Source of the DNA: Caryophanales bacterium UBA4100
GTDB lineage: Bacteria > Bacillota > Bacilli > Paenibacillales > UBA4045
NCBI GenBank assembly: GCA_002383285.1
Contig: DFXU01000062.1
Coordinates: forward strand, 1 to 23,878
Length of the DNA: 23,878 bases
Reading direction: 5' to 3'
The number at the start of each line of letters is the position of its first letter. Position 1 is the first letter of the stretch. Under the pieces are notes generated by a model. It was not told the DNA's origin, did not search any database, and worked only from the letters and a program-made list of their open reading frames with translations. This document shows positions 6,609 to 13,252 of this stretch, in pieces. A program made the position numbers and the translations under genes.

Positions 6609-6676
6609 CGAATCATAGCATTTAATCTAGGGGGTGTACATCATTGCTGTAATGTCCCTAAATCAGCTATGATTCG
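6609..6676. repeat. Inverted repeat with 11-bp perfect arms
   Basis: CGAATCATAGC (6609-6619) and GCTATGATTCG (6666-6676) are exact reverse complements 46 bp apart. A smaller TAGGG/CCCTA pair is nested between them. The element sits upstream of the sugar dehydrogenase gene, close to where its promoter should be, and downstream of the secreted-protein gene. There is no T run, so a terminator is unlikely. It could be paired operators or a structured leader. Confidence 0.55.
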
Positions 6677-6731
6677 ATAAGATCATATCGTGCTACAGTA
6701 GATGTAGTACACTCTCCGCGTGGCTATTCCC

Positions 6732-7394
6732 TTATTTGAACTTCTTAGGGAACTGCTTTACAATTCCTTCTGTTAAGGTATCAGCTAGCTTGATAAGGTG
6801 GGCCTCACCGCGGTCTGTAGCTACGATATCCGCATCCCAGTCACCTTTAATTCTTGCCACGATCGTATCTGTAACTAGTTTCAGATGCATATCTAGTATG
6901 GATTCTAGCTCCTTCTTCGACCAGTTTGGATTTGCACTACTGAGGAATTGAGCAATGTCATCGGCGTTTCGGTACAGCTCCTTATTATACTTTTCGATAT
7001 TTGCCTGATTGCCATCCTTTACTGCCTCCAATACTCGCCCAGCAAGAATAATATGCTCCTTCAGCAGCTCAGTCAGCTTATTGCCTGACGCATTACCGTA
7101 TAACGGCTTTATCGCATCACCAATATCCTGCTGATTTTGTAGAAGCCTTGCCAATACTTTATCTTGATCCGGCATGCCAGCTACGGCACTAACTATGTAA
7201 TTTCTCGTCCAGAATAGATGCTCAATCCAGAGCCTTCTCATGTCACCATGGAGCTTTACGACAGACTGGCTCAAGCATGACTGCTTCGCATGCACATGAT
7301 TCTCGCCACCTCCTGCTGCATCAATTCGAGCTGGCACAAGAACGGCTAAGAGGGCCAAGCTTAATACCATCCACTTCAGGGACTTACTCATCAT
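6732..7394 (-). CDS. Secreted helical protein of unknown function
   Basis: A 220-residue protein with a Sec signal peptide (basic MMSKSLK, hydrophobic WMVLSLALLAVLVPA, likely cleavage after ARIDA near residue 26). The mature part is predicted all-helical and looks like two related helical hairpins, each beginning with a His-containing helix (LHGDMRRLWIEHLFWTRNYI and LKEHIILAGRVLEAV). Only one cysteine (C39) is present and there is no lipobox. The ATG at 7394 has GGAG eight bases upstream. I do not recognise a characterised family. Four-helix arrangements with conserved His can bind metal or act as extracellular sensors, but nothing here proves that. Confidence 0.8.
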   Translation of the reverse strand: MMSKSLKWMVLSLALLAVLVPARIDAAGGGENHVHAKQSCLSQSVVKLHGDMRRLWIEHLFWTRNYIVSAVAGMPDQDKVLARLLQNQQDIGDAIKPLYGNASGNKLTELLKEHIILAGRVLEAVKDGNQANIEKYNKELYRNADDIAQFLSSANPNWSKKELESILDMHLKLVTDTIVARIKGDWDADIVATDRGEAHLIKLADTLTEGIVKQFPKKFK

Positions 7395-7473
7395 TCTAAT
7401 GTCTCCTTTTCTAATGCTTTAATTACCACTCGAATATTGTGGTTTATTTAACACTTTTCGATTCATCAGCAGT

Positions 7474-8904
7474 TTAATGTAAGGTATGCTCTTGTTGATT
7501 CACGGTATCAACATGTGCTAAGTCATCGAGCGGCAGCTTTGCTATTCCATCAAAATATTCATTCTGTTCTTCACGCGACACATATCCCAAATCCACACCA
7601 ATGGCTCGTGACAGAAACGGGTCCAGTGTACACAAATCTGCTTTACTTAGCTCCGATATACTCCTCCTGCCTGTCGAATAACAGACCAATTCCATCTCAC
7701 GAACGGACGCGGTCAAGAAGTTGAATAAATTCGTCGCGCTACGCTCGATATCTAATTGATCCGTCATCTTGCCGCTATAGACAACTAAGCTTGTTGGCGG
7801 CTCGAACGGTAAGGATTCTGTCATTTGGTCTCCCATCATGGAGACCATTGCAACTGTACCTATATACACAGCATCAGCCCCCATCGCGAGCGCCTTGAGA
7901 CAATCTCCTGGAGTAACTAACCCACCAGTGGCAATTAAGCTAATATCCGTGGAAGCTCCCTTCTTCTGTAGGAATTTAGAGGCACGAGATATTGCGAATA
8001 AGGTGGGAAGTCCTAGATCATCCTCGAGAATCGGAGCAGCAGCATGTGTACCTCCCTCGGCACCATCCAGCGTTACGAAATCAACCTCCGCCTCTACAGC
8101 AATCTGTAACTCAAGCTCAAGATGATGGGTTGCCGCAATCTTCAAACCGACCGGAACCCCTGTCTCTTCCTTTAGCTGTCGAACTAGTGCAATAAATTGC
8201 TCTTTGGTATCAACCCCCGGCAGGCGAGAGTGGATAATCGCGTCCTCTTCCTCTGACAATCCATATACCTCTCTAAACTCCTTGCCAATATTCTTAGCAA
8301 GGGTTTTCTGTGGTGCAGATCCCTGGGCTCCTTGACCCAATTGAATTTCTATCGCATCTAGGCGTTTGTACTTATCAGGTGTATTCAACCATCCACCACG
8401 ATTATATTGTCCGATCAGTAAGCTCGCTGCAGCACGCTCCTCTTCCATCAGTCCTGCTTCGCCCGTATTCGTAGCCGTTCCCATTCTGGAGGCGCCTTGC
8501 GCAAGAGCGATCTTAGCACTCTTACTCAACGCACCCCCATACGACATCGCAGCGATCATGATCGGAATTGCGATCGTTAACGGCTTACTTGCCCTTCTAC
8601 CGATGGTGACAGAGGTGTTAATCTGTTCATTATCCGGTGTTGGAAAGCGGAATAGATGAACTGGACTGAATAGCAGCTTATCCCACGGGGAGAACCGCAT
8701 ATGTGAACCCATCGGTCTACCTGGCGGTTTACCTTGACTGGCCCTCATGATGTTCTCCATCATGGGGATTGGTCCAATTTTTCTCGCAATCGGTATCATT
8801 CCAAAGAGGTTCTCCGTATAAGCGTCCCTCGCTATACGCTCAATGGCCTTGTCAACGGCTTCATTCATAATGCTTCTAGTTATATTACCTAAGAATTTAA
8901 ACAT
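7474..8904 (-). CDS. FMN-binding glutamate synthase family protein (GltB central-domain type)
   Basis: A 476-residue stand-alone version of the FMN/TIM-barrel domain of glutamate synthase. Family landmarks include PIMIAAMSYGGALSKSAKIALAQGA, a TNTGEAGL loop, IEIQLGQGAQGS, FVTLDGAEGGTHAAAP and the phosphate-binding LIATGGLVTPGDCLKALAMGADAVYIGT. The N-terminal glutaminase domain is absent. The 3Fe-4S cysteine cluster that usually follows the last FMN motif is missing and is replaced by a segment containing LPFEPPTSLVVYSGK, as in the YerD-like subgroup. Its reaction is therefore uncertain; it may be an FMN oxidoreductase rather than a true glutamate synthase. The start at 8904 has GGGGG eight bases upstream; the ATG at 8919 lacks a site. 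Confidence 0.88.
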   Translation of the reverse strand: MFKFLGNITRSIMNEAVDKAIERIARDAYTENLFGMIPIARKIGPIPMMENIMRASQGKPPGRPMGSHMRFSPWDKLLFSPVHLFRFPTPDNEQINTSVTIGRRASKPLTIAIPIMIAAMSYGGALSKSAKIALAQGASRMGTATNTGEAGLMEEERAAASLLIGQYNRGGWLNTPDKYKRLDAIEIQLGQGAQGSAPQKTLAKNIGKEFREVYGLSEEEDAIIHSRLPGVDTKEQFIALVRQLKEETGVPVGLKIAATHHLELELQIAVEAEVDFVTLDGAEGGTHAAAPILEDDLGLPTLFAISRASKFLQKKGASTDISLIATGGLVTPGDCLKALAMGADAVYIGTVAMVSMMGDQMTESLPFEPPTSLVVYSGKMTDQLDIERSATNLFNFLTASVREMELVCYSTGRRSISELSKADLCTLDPFLSRAIGVDLGYVSREEQNEYFDGIAKLPLDDLAHVDTVNQQEHTLH

Positions 8905-8950
8905 ATGCTCATCCCCCATAGGTTATTGAAGCGCTCTAATCGCACACTTA

Positions 8951-8979
8951 TTGTAGGGAGAAAGACTCATTATTATACA
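8951..8979 (+). promoter_or_regulatory. Candidate promoter for the M23 peptidase gene
   Basis: TTGTAG (8951-8956), 17-bp spacer, TATACA (8974-8979), in the divergent region between the FMN protein and the peptidase. A minus-strand TATAAT (8977-8972) overlaps it and could serve the FMN gene. Confidence 0.35.
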
Positions 8980-9046
8980 AACACGCAACCTATCAACGTA
9001 AATCTAGTATATAATTGTAGATAAACTGACACAGGAGGCTATAATA

Positions 9047-10426
9047 TTGAAAAATATGACATTGCCTTTACTAATAGTTATTGCTCTGCTACTAGCGATT
9101 CTAGCACCTCAGTATGGATTTGCCGAAACGACCTTAGAGAAAGCCAACAGTGAGCTAGAGCAGGCAATAGAGAAACAGCAGCAGGCTGCCAAGAATCTGG
9201 AGGCCGCCCAGTCGAAAATTAAGAAGATACAGCAAGAGAAGCAAAAGACGAAAAATGATATATATGCATTAGAGGATGATATCGATTCCTTGGAAAATCA
9301 AATCACTTCACTAGATCAAGAGGTGCTCGCATTAGATGAAGAAGTCGGTACGTTAGAAATGCAAATTAATGAGTTAAATGAGCAAATTGAGCTTACGAAT
9401 ACGGAGTTAATCTCCTTAGAGAATAAGAGCACTCAAGCTGAAGAAGACCTACATACGTCCAAAGAGAATTTACAAGCAGCGATCGAGCGTATCAAGTCTA
9501 GAGATTCGTTAATTCGTGAGAGATTGCGTTATATGTATACGAATGGGTCGGTATCTTATCTAGAGGTTCTAGTTCAATCTACTAGCTTCAAGGATTTTAT
9601 TGATCGCTTCGAGATATTAACAACGTTAATCGATCATGATCAGGATTTATTACAAGCGAATAAGGATGACTACGACCAGGTTGCATTACAAATAGTTGAA
9701 GTCGAACAACAACTAGCCGAGCTGGTATCACTATACGATCAACAAATCGCGATTAAAGACAAGCAAACGCTGACCATGGATGAGCAAATCGCAGCCAAGG
9801 AGAGGCAGCTTGAAGCGAAGGAAAAGCAAGAGAGAGCGAAGCATACCCAAATCGCAGCTAAGAGTAAATTAGTGGCGTTGAAGCAAACCAAGAATAATCA
9901 TATTGCCGTATTAAATAAAGAAGAGCAGGTACTAGCCGAATATACCGAGGAGCAAGAGCGGGAAATGATTGCAGCGGCTGCCTTGATCGCAGCTTCTAAG
10001 AAATCAGTCGCTTACTACAATGGCGATAAGCTTAGATATCCGCTAGAGGATACATATCGGATATCATCGAATTTCGGTCATCGTACTAATCCGATAACCG
10101 GCAAGAAGGGTACCATGCATAACGGGATGGACTTCGCCGCTCCAGCAGGCACGAGCATTCTAGCAGCCGAATCAGGAAGAGTCATTACCGCTGGATGGGT
10201 GAACGGATATGGCAATACGGTAATCCTCGATCATGGTAATGGATTGTGGACGTTGTATGCACATGCAAGAAAAGGCGGTATCCAGGTAGAGAATGGACAG
10301 ATTGTTTCTAGAGGAGACAAGATTTCTGAGGTGGGTACAACAGGCAACTCAACAGGAAATCATCTGCACTTCGAGGTTCGTTTGAATGAGAAGGCCGTAG
10401 ATCCTCGGGATTACTTAGATTTATAA
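9047..10426 (+). CDS. Secreted coiled-coil M23 (LytM) peptidase, EnvC-like
   Basis: A 459-residue exported protein with a signal peptide (residues 1-26, ending YGFA before ETT). A long coiled coil covers about residues 28-138, followed by an EnvC/CwlO-type segment (RDSLIRERLRYMYTNGSVSYLEVLVQSTSFKDFIDRFEIL) and a second Gln/Lys-rich coiled coil to about 315. The C-terminal LytM domain (about 335-455) has H and D in MHNGMDFAAPAG, H in LYAHARKGG and HLHFEVR, which together form the zinc site of an active glycyl/D-amino-acid endopeptidase. It should cleave peptidoglycan crosslinks during growth or division. The start is a TTG with AGGAGG eight bases upstream; ATG 9056 is too far from that site. 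It is monocistronic, with a strong terminator after the stop. Confidence 0.93.
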   Translation: MKNMTLPLLIVIALLLAILAPQYGFAETTLEKANSELEQAIEKQQQAAKNLEAAQSKIKKIQQEKQKTKNDIYALEDDIDSLENQITSLDQEVLALDEEVGTLEMQINELNEQIELTNTELISLENKSTQAEEDLHTSKENLQAAIERIKSRDSLIRERLRYMYTNGSVSYLEVLVQSTSFKDFIDRFEILTTLIDHDQDLLQANKDDYDQVALQIVEVEQQLAELVSLYDQQIAIKDKQTLTMDEQIAAKERQLEAKEKQERAKHTQIAAKSKLVALKQTKNNHIAVLNKEEQVLAEYTEEQEREMIAAAALIAASKKSVAYYNGDKLRYPLEDTYRISSNFGHRTNPITGKKGTMHNGMDFAAPAGTSILAAESGRVITAGWVNGYGNTVILDHGNGLWTLYAHARKGGIQVENGQIVSRGDKISEVGTTGNSTGNHLHFEVRLNEKAVDPRDYLDL

Positions 10427-10441
10427 ATCGAAGTCGAATAC

Positions 10442-10478
10442 GAACAAGCACATATTAATTCTATGTGCTTGTTTCTTC
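10442..10478 (+). terminator. Rho-independent terminator of the M23 peptidase gene
   Basis: A perfect 12-bp stem, AACAAGCACATA (10443-10454) with TATGTGCTTGTT (10462-10473), a 7-base loop, then a T-rich tail TTCTT. It begins 16 bases after the stop codon. Confidence 0.88.
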
Positions 10479-10550
10479 ATTATGGAATACTGCCGTAATT
10501 AGCGCAGCACTACCACGCCACTTGCCTTCGCCGATCTGACTCACATTAAT

Positions 10551-10590
10551 GTAGATGCTCCAGCAGCGCTTGTTCTGGCGCTATAATACC
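10551..10590. repeat. Intergenic repeat copy 1, with AGCGC-8-GCGCT hairpin
   Basis: A 40-bp unit nearly identical to 10624-10662. Its core 10564-10590 matches the second copy at 26 of 27 bases. It contains a short hairpin AGCGC (10565-10569), 8-base loop, GCGCT (10578-10582). The gap 10427-10877 has no supportable gene; after the terminator it consists largely of such repeats. Confidence 0.7.
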
Positions 10591-10623
10591 TCACATCTTC
10601 GCTTTGATCAGCATTATATCATT

Positions 10624-10662
10624 GTACATGCCCCACAGCGCTTGTTCTGGCGCTACAATACC
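10624..10662. repeat. Intergenic repeat copy 2, with AGCGC-8-GCGCT hairpin
   Basis: Second copy, 73 bp after the first. The single difference in the 27-bp core is ATAATACC against ACAATACC. Further upstream the copies still align (GTAGATGCTCCAG against GTACATGCCCCA). A separate AGCGCTGATCAC follows at 10691-10702. Confidence 0.7.
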
Positions 10663-10749
10663 GGCCAGTGAGAGCTCTTACGCTGAAACTAGCGCTGATC
10701 ACTCTAAATCTTACATTTCAATTTATTTTGTACAGTTACGCAGCAATAC

Positions 10750-10767
10750 AGCGCCAATTATAGCGCT
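10750..10767. repeat. Third AGCGC-8-GCGCT hairpin
   Basis: AGCGC (10750-10754), loop CAATTATA, GCGCT (10763-10767). It has the same stem and loop length as the two copies at 10565 and 10637, but the loop sequence differs, so stem architecture rather than sequence is kept. Confidence 0.55.
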
Positions 10768-10773
10768 ATTCTG

Positions 10774-10821
10774 TCACTTGCACCTTATTTATCAGTTAAT
10801 CACTTACACCATATTGATCAG
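10774..10821. repeat. 22-bp tandem-like direct repeat TCACTT...ATCAG
   Basis: Two 22-bp copies (10774-10795 and 10800-10821), identical at 19 of 22 bases and 26 bp apart, start with TCACTT and end with ATCAG. A weaker relative (TCAC...TTGATCAGC) is at 10591-10612, directly after hairpin copy 1. Confidence 0.6.
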
Positions 10822-10877
10822 CGGGACTACCCCCAGCTCACTTTCCATCATGATATCGCGTGGTTTTTTTCAAGCGT

Positions 10878-11222
10878 CTACATAGTTTCACTATCTGAAG
10901 GTAACACTATCCACTCTGTTGCCCATTGTCCGATATCCTTGAATAGTGGCGTTAGTGCGCTCCCTTTATCCGTAAGCGAGTATTCTATTCTAACCGGTAT
11001 CTCCGGATAAACGTCACGTCGAATAAGTCCCTCAACCTCTAGCTCCTTCAGTCGTTCAGATAGCACCTTACCACTTAAGTTCGGCAAAGAATTATCGATT
11101 TCACTAAAGCGGAGCGGCCCAGTCAGTAATCGAAAAACAATCAACGCTGTCCAACGTTTACTTAACAGCTCCATCGCCTTCTCGAAACGAGGGCACAATT
11201 GCGTGTAGTGATCCATAGCCAT
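10878..11222 (-). CDS. HxlR-family redox/quinone-responsive repressor
   Basis: A 114-residue winged-helix protein with the HxlR signature: LCPRFEKAMELLSKRWTALIVFRLL, LRFSEIDNSLPNLSGKVLSERLKELEVEGLI and a wing with RIEYSLTDKG. An N-terminal cysteine (LCP) corresponds to the redox-active Cys of YodB/CatR/QorR-type members, which sense quinones, diamide or hypochlorite. The start is the ATG at 11222, with AAGGAG eight bases upstream; ATG 11228 lies two bases from that site and 11216 is also possible. It is divergent from a CatE-like dioxygenase and a QorB-like reductase. Two TTAC-N5-GTAA palindromes in the shared region are the likely operators. Confidence 0.9.
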   Translation of the reverse strand: MAMDHYTQLCPRFEKAMELLSKRWTALIVFRLLTGPLRFSEIDNSLPNLSGKVLSERLKELEVEGLIRRDVYPEIPVRIEYSLTDKGSALTPLFKDIGQWATEWIVLPSDSETM

Positions 11223-11247
11223 AGCCATCACTCCTTCTATTATAAGT

Positions 11248-11276
11248 ATTATACTCCCCAAACTAACGATAAACAA
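11248..11276 (-). promoter_or_regulatory. Promoter of the HxlR gene
   Basis: On the minus strand TTGTTT (11276-11271), 17-bp spacer, consensus TATAAT (11253-11248). The first palindrome (11279-11291) abuts its -35 box, which allows autoregulation. Confidence 0.55.
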
Positions 11277-11278
11277 CC

Positions 11279-11291
11279 TTACTTTTTGTAA
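11279..11291. promoter_or_regulatory. Candidate HxlR operator 1
   Basis: TTAC-TTTTT-GTAA, a palindrome between the -35 boxes of the two divergent promoters. As part of a 15-bp segment (11278-11292) it is the reverse complement, with one mismatch, of the second site at 11332-11346. Confidence 0.6.
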
Positions 11292-11300
11292 TAGCTACAC

Positions 11301-11329
11301 TTGACACCCGTTAATGATTATTATACACT
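11301..11329 (+). promoter_or_regulatory. Promoter of the catE-qorB-like operon
   Basis: Consensus TTGACA (11301-11306), 17-bp spacer, TACACT (11324-11329). The second operator begins four bases after the -10 box, at the expected start of transcription. Confidence 0.65.
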
Positions 11330-11332
11330 AAA

Positions 11333-11345
11333 TTACATAAAGTAA
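11333..11345. promoter_or_regulatory. Candidate HxlR operator 2
   Basis: TTAC-ATAAA-GTAA, 54 bp (about five helical turns) from operator 1. It overlaps the transcription start of the dioxygenase operon, a typical repression position. Confidence 0.6.
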
Positions 11346-11386
11346 GTAGAACAGCATCATTCGAATACGTGAAAGGTGGATTTATG

Positions 11387-12253
11387 ATGACTTATCAGAT
11401 GCATCCCAATATGACGCTAGGTAAAGTAAAATTAAAGGTCAGTAATTTAGAGCGGTCTCTAGATTTCTATCAGAATATTATCGGGTTGCAAATACTTAAT
11501 CAGCATGAGCGTTCAGCAGAGCTAACGGCAGATGGTGTGAATGCACTCGTAGAGGTTCAAGAAATTCCTGATGCGATTATCACACCAAGAAGAAGTGTCA
11601 GCGGGCTATATCATTACGCCCTTCTACTGCCGACTCGTAAGGACTTAGGCTTATCGCTCAAGAGATTGTTGGAGCATGGGATACATGTTGGTCATTCCGA
11701 TCACCATGTTAGTGAAGCCTTATATATCTCCGATCCCGATCAGAATGGTATTGAAATTTATCGTGATCGCCCAAGATCGGAATGGTCCTATGATGAGAAT
11801 AACCGGATAGTGATGGGCGGAGAACGACTTGATGTTGAAGGCGTCCTGTTGGAAGCTGAGGGTCATAGCTGGGAAGGCTTGCCTGAAGGAACGACGATGG
11901 GGCATGTACATTTTCATGTAAGCGATCTACATAAGGCACAGGCTTATTATTGTGACCAGTTAGGCTTCAAGCTTATGATGCATGTTGAGGAGTTTGGGGC
12001 TTTGTTCATCTCAGCCGGTGGATACCACCATCATATGGGCTTGAATATCTGGGCAGGTCAAGGAGCCCCTGCAGCACCGGTTAATGCTACAGGCATCGAA
12101 TACTTCACCCTTAGTCTTCCTAATGAAGATGAGGTCGCGATGCTCATTAAGCATCTAAGAGAGGATGCAGGAATAACCGTGGATGAACAAGGTGATACTG
12201 CATGGGTGACTGACCCATTCGGCATTAAGATGAAATTGATTTCTGCAGTATAA
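11387..12253 (+). CDS. catE: VOC-family ring-cleavage dioxygenase, catechol 2,3-dioxygenase-like (CatE-type)
   Basis: A 288-residue protein with two VOC modules (about residues 8-125 and 165-285). It resembles B. subtilis CatE along its length: GKVKLKVSNLERSLDFYQNIIGLQIL, SVSGLYHYALLLP, SEALYISDPDQNGIEIYRDRPRSEW, MGHVHFHVSDL and SAGGYHHHMGLNIWAGQGAP. The Fe(II) ligands of extradiol dioxygenases would be the His in MGHVHFHV, the His of the HHH cluster and a C-terminal-domain acid. It opens the ring of catechols and detoxifies them. The start is ATG 11387 (AGGTGG seven bases upstream) or ATG 11384. The QorB-like gene follows 24 bases later, and the HxlR repressor is divergent. Confidence 0.85.
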   Translation: MTYQMHPNMTLGKVKLKVSNLERSLDFYQNIIGLQILNQHERSAELTADGVNALVEVQEIPDAIITPRRSVSGLYHYALLLPTRKDLGLSLKRLLEHGIHVGHSDHHVSEALYISDPDQNGIEIYRDRPRSEWSYDENNRIVMGGERLDVEGVLLEAEGHSWEGLPEGTTMGHVHFHVSDLHKAQAYYCDQLGFKLMMHVEEFGALFISAGGYHHHMGLNIWAGQGAPAAPVNATGIEYFTLSLPNEDEVAMLIKHLREDAGITVDEQGDTAWVTDPFGIKMKLISAV

Positions 12254-12277
12254 TATAACGATAGAGGAGCTAATACA

Positions 12278-13153
12278 ATGGGCAAGATAGCGGTTACTGG
12301 GGCAAATGGCCAATTAGGGATACAAACGATTCAGCACTTATTGAAGAAAGGCGTTGCAGCCACTAACATCGTTGGAATTGTGCGAAATATGGAGAAAGCA
12401 ACAGCACTAACAGAGCTTGGAATCGAAGTCCGGATAGGTGATTATGATATTCCGGCAACGCTGGAAGCAGCATTCGCTGGTACAGCAAAGCTATTATTCA
12501 TATCTGCGTCCTCTATGGATAATACATTACGCGTACGTCAGCACGCCAGTGTAGTAGAAGCAGCGCGTAATGCTGAAGTTGGGCATATCGTTTATACAAG
12601 CTTGTCCTTCTCAGAGCAAATGAAGCTTGGTCTTGAGCTTGTACATCTTGCCACAGAATATATGATTCGAACTACGAACATCCCTTATACATTCCTGCGT
12701 AATGCCTTCTATCTGGATATCTTGGTTAACGAGAGTCTTCATGAGGTAATCGCTAATAGCGAAATCATCACATCCGTTCCAAGCGGTGCCATGAATTATG
12801 TAACTCGTGATAATCTAGCGCTTGCGGCAGCCGCTGTTCTAACTAGTGAAGGGCATACAAATCTCACCTATGAGCTAACGTCTCCAACACCAATTACTTA
12901 TAATGAATTCGCAGCCATCCTGTCTGACGTATCAGGAAAGTCCATTCAGCATCGCACTGTCTCGCCGGATGAAGTATTCGAATCTATGGTTCATGCTGGG
13001 GTGCCTGCAGGTATGGCAGGGTTTATCGTTCATGGTGTATTCACTGCTATTGAAGACGGACAATTCGGATATCCCTCCGAGGATTTGATCGCATTAATTG
13101 GAGATTCGTACACAACGGTCAAGCAAGCTGTAGCTGAGACGCTAAAAGCGTGA
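12278..13153 (+). CDS. NmrA-type NAD(P)H:quinone oxidoreductase (QorB/YtfG-like)
   Basis: A 291-residue atypical SDR of the NmrA/QOR2 group. The N-terminal GANGQLG (residues 8-14) binds the dinucleotide, and R37-N38 after the second strand (GIVRNMEKA) fits NADPH. Other landmarks are KLLFISASS, HIVYTSLSF, YTFLRNAFYLD and a C-terminal substrate-lid region. It lacks the classical YxxxK dyad. In E. coli (ytfG/ytfH) and Corynebacterium (qorB/qorR) the same reductase is encoded beside an HxlR regulator, which supports a quinone-reducing role here. GAGGAG lies nine bases upstream of the ATG. It is cotranscribed with the CatE-like gene and followed by a terminator. Confidence 0.87.
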   Translation: MGKIAVTGANGQLGIQTIQHLLKKGVAATNIVGIVRNMEKATALTELGIEVRIGDYDIPATLEAAFAGTAKLLFISASSMDNTLRVRQHASVVEAARNAEVGHIVYTSLSFSEQMKLGLELVHLATEYMIRTTNIPYTFLRNAFYLDILVNESLHEVIANSEIITSVPSGAMNYVTRDNLALAAAAVLTSEGHTNLTYELTSPTPITYNEFAAILSDVSGKSIQHRTVSPDEVFESMVHAGVPAGMAGFIVHGVFTAIEDGQFGYPSEDLIALIGDSYTTVKQAVAETLKA

Positions 13154-13219
13154 ATTTTATTCCATCAACCAATAGATAATAGCCTCTCAGTATTTAACGA
13201 GGTTGGTTAATCGATGAGG

Positions 13220-13252
13220 ACTCCCCCTTCTAGAGGTGGAGTTTTACTTTTT
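13220..13252 (+). terminator. Terminator after the dioxygenase-reductase operon
   Basis: ACTCC (13220-13224) pairs with GGAGT (13238-13242) and CCT with AGG inside it, with one internal mismatch and a small loop. TTTACTTTTTAT follows. It overlaps the last codons of the convergent regulator gene ending at 13244. Confidence 0.65.

Noticed and set aside
6609..6676. Terminator of the secreted-protein gene or IS end repeats
   Set aside because: There is no T run on either strand, the loop is too large for a terminator, and no transposase or target duplication is present.
7474..8904. Full glutamate synthase large subunit
   Set aside because: It lacks the N-terminal glutaminase domain, the C-terminal GXGXG domain and the Fe-S cysteines; only the FMN barrel is present.
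10551..10821. CRISPR array
   Set aside because: The repeats are few, degenerate and unequal in spacing, spacer-like segments are themselves related, and no cas genes are present.
10604..10885. Open frame of 93 codons on the plus strand in the repeat-rich gap
   Set aside because: It has no ribosome binding site, runs through the hairpin repeats and overlaps the 3' end of the HxlR gene. Its composition is not that of a normal protein.
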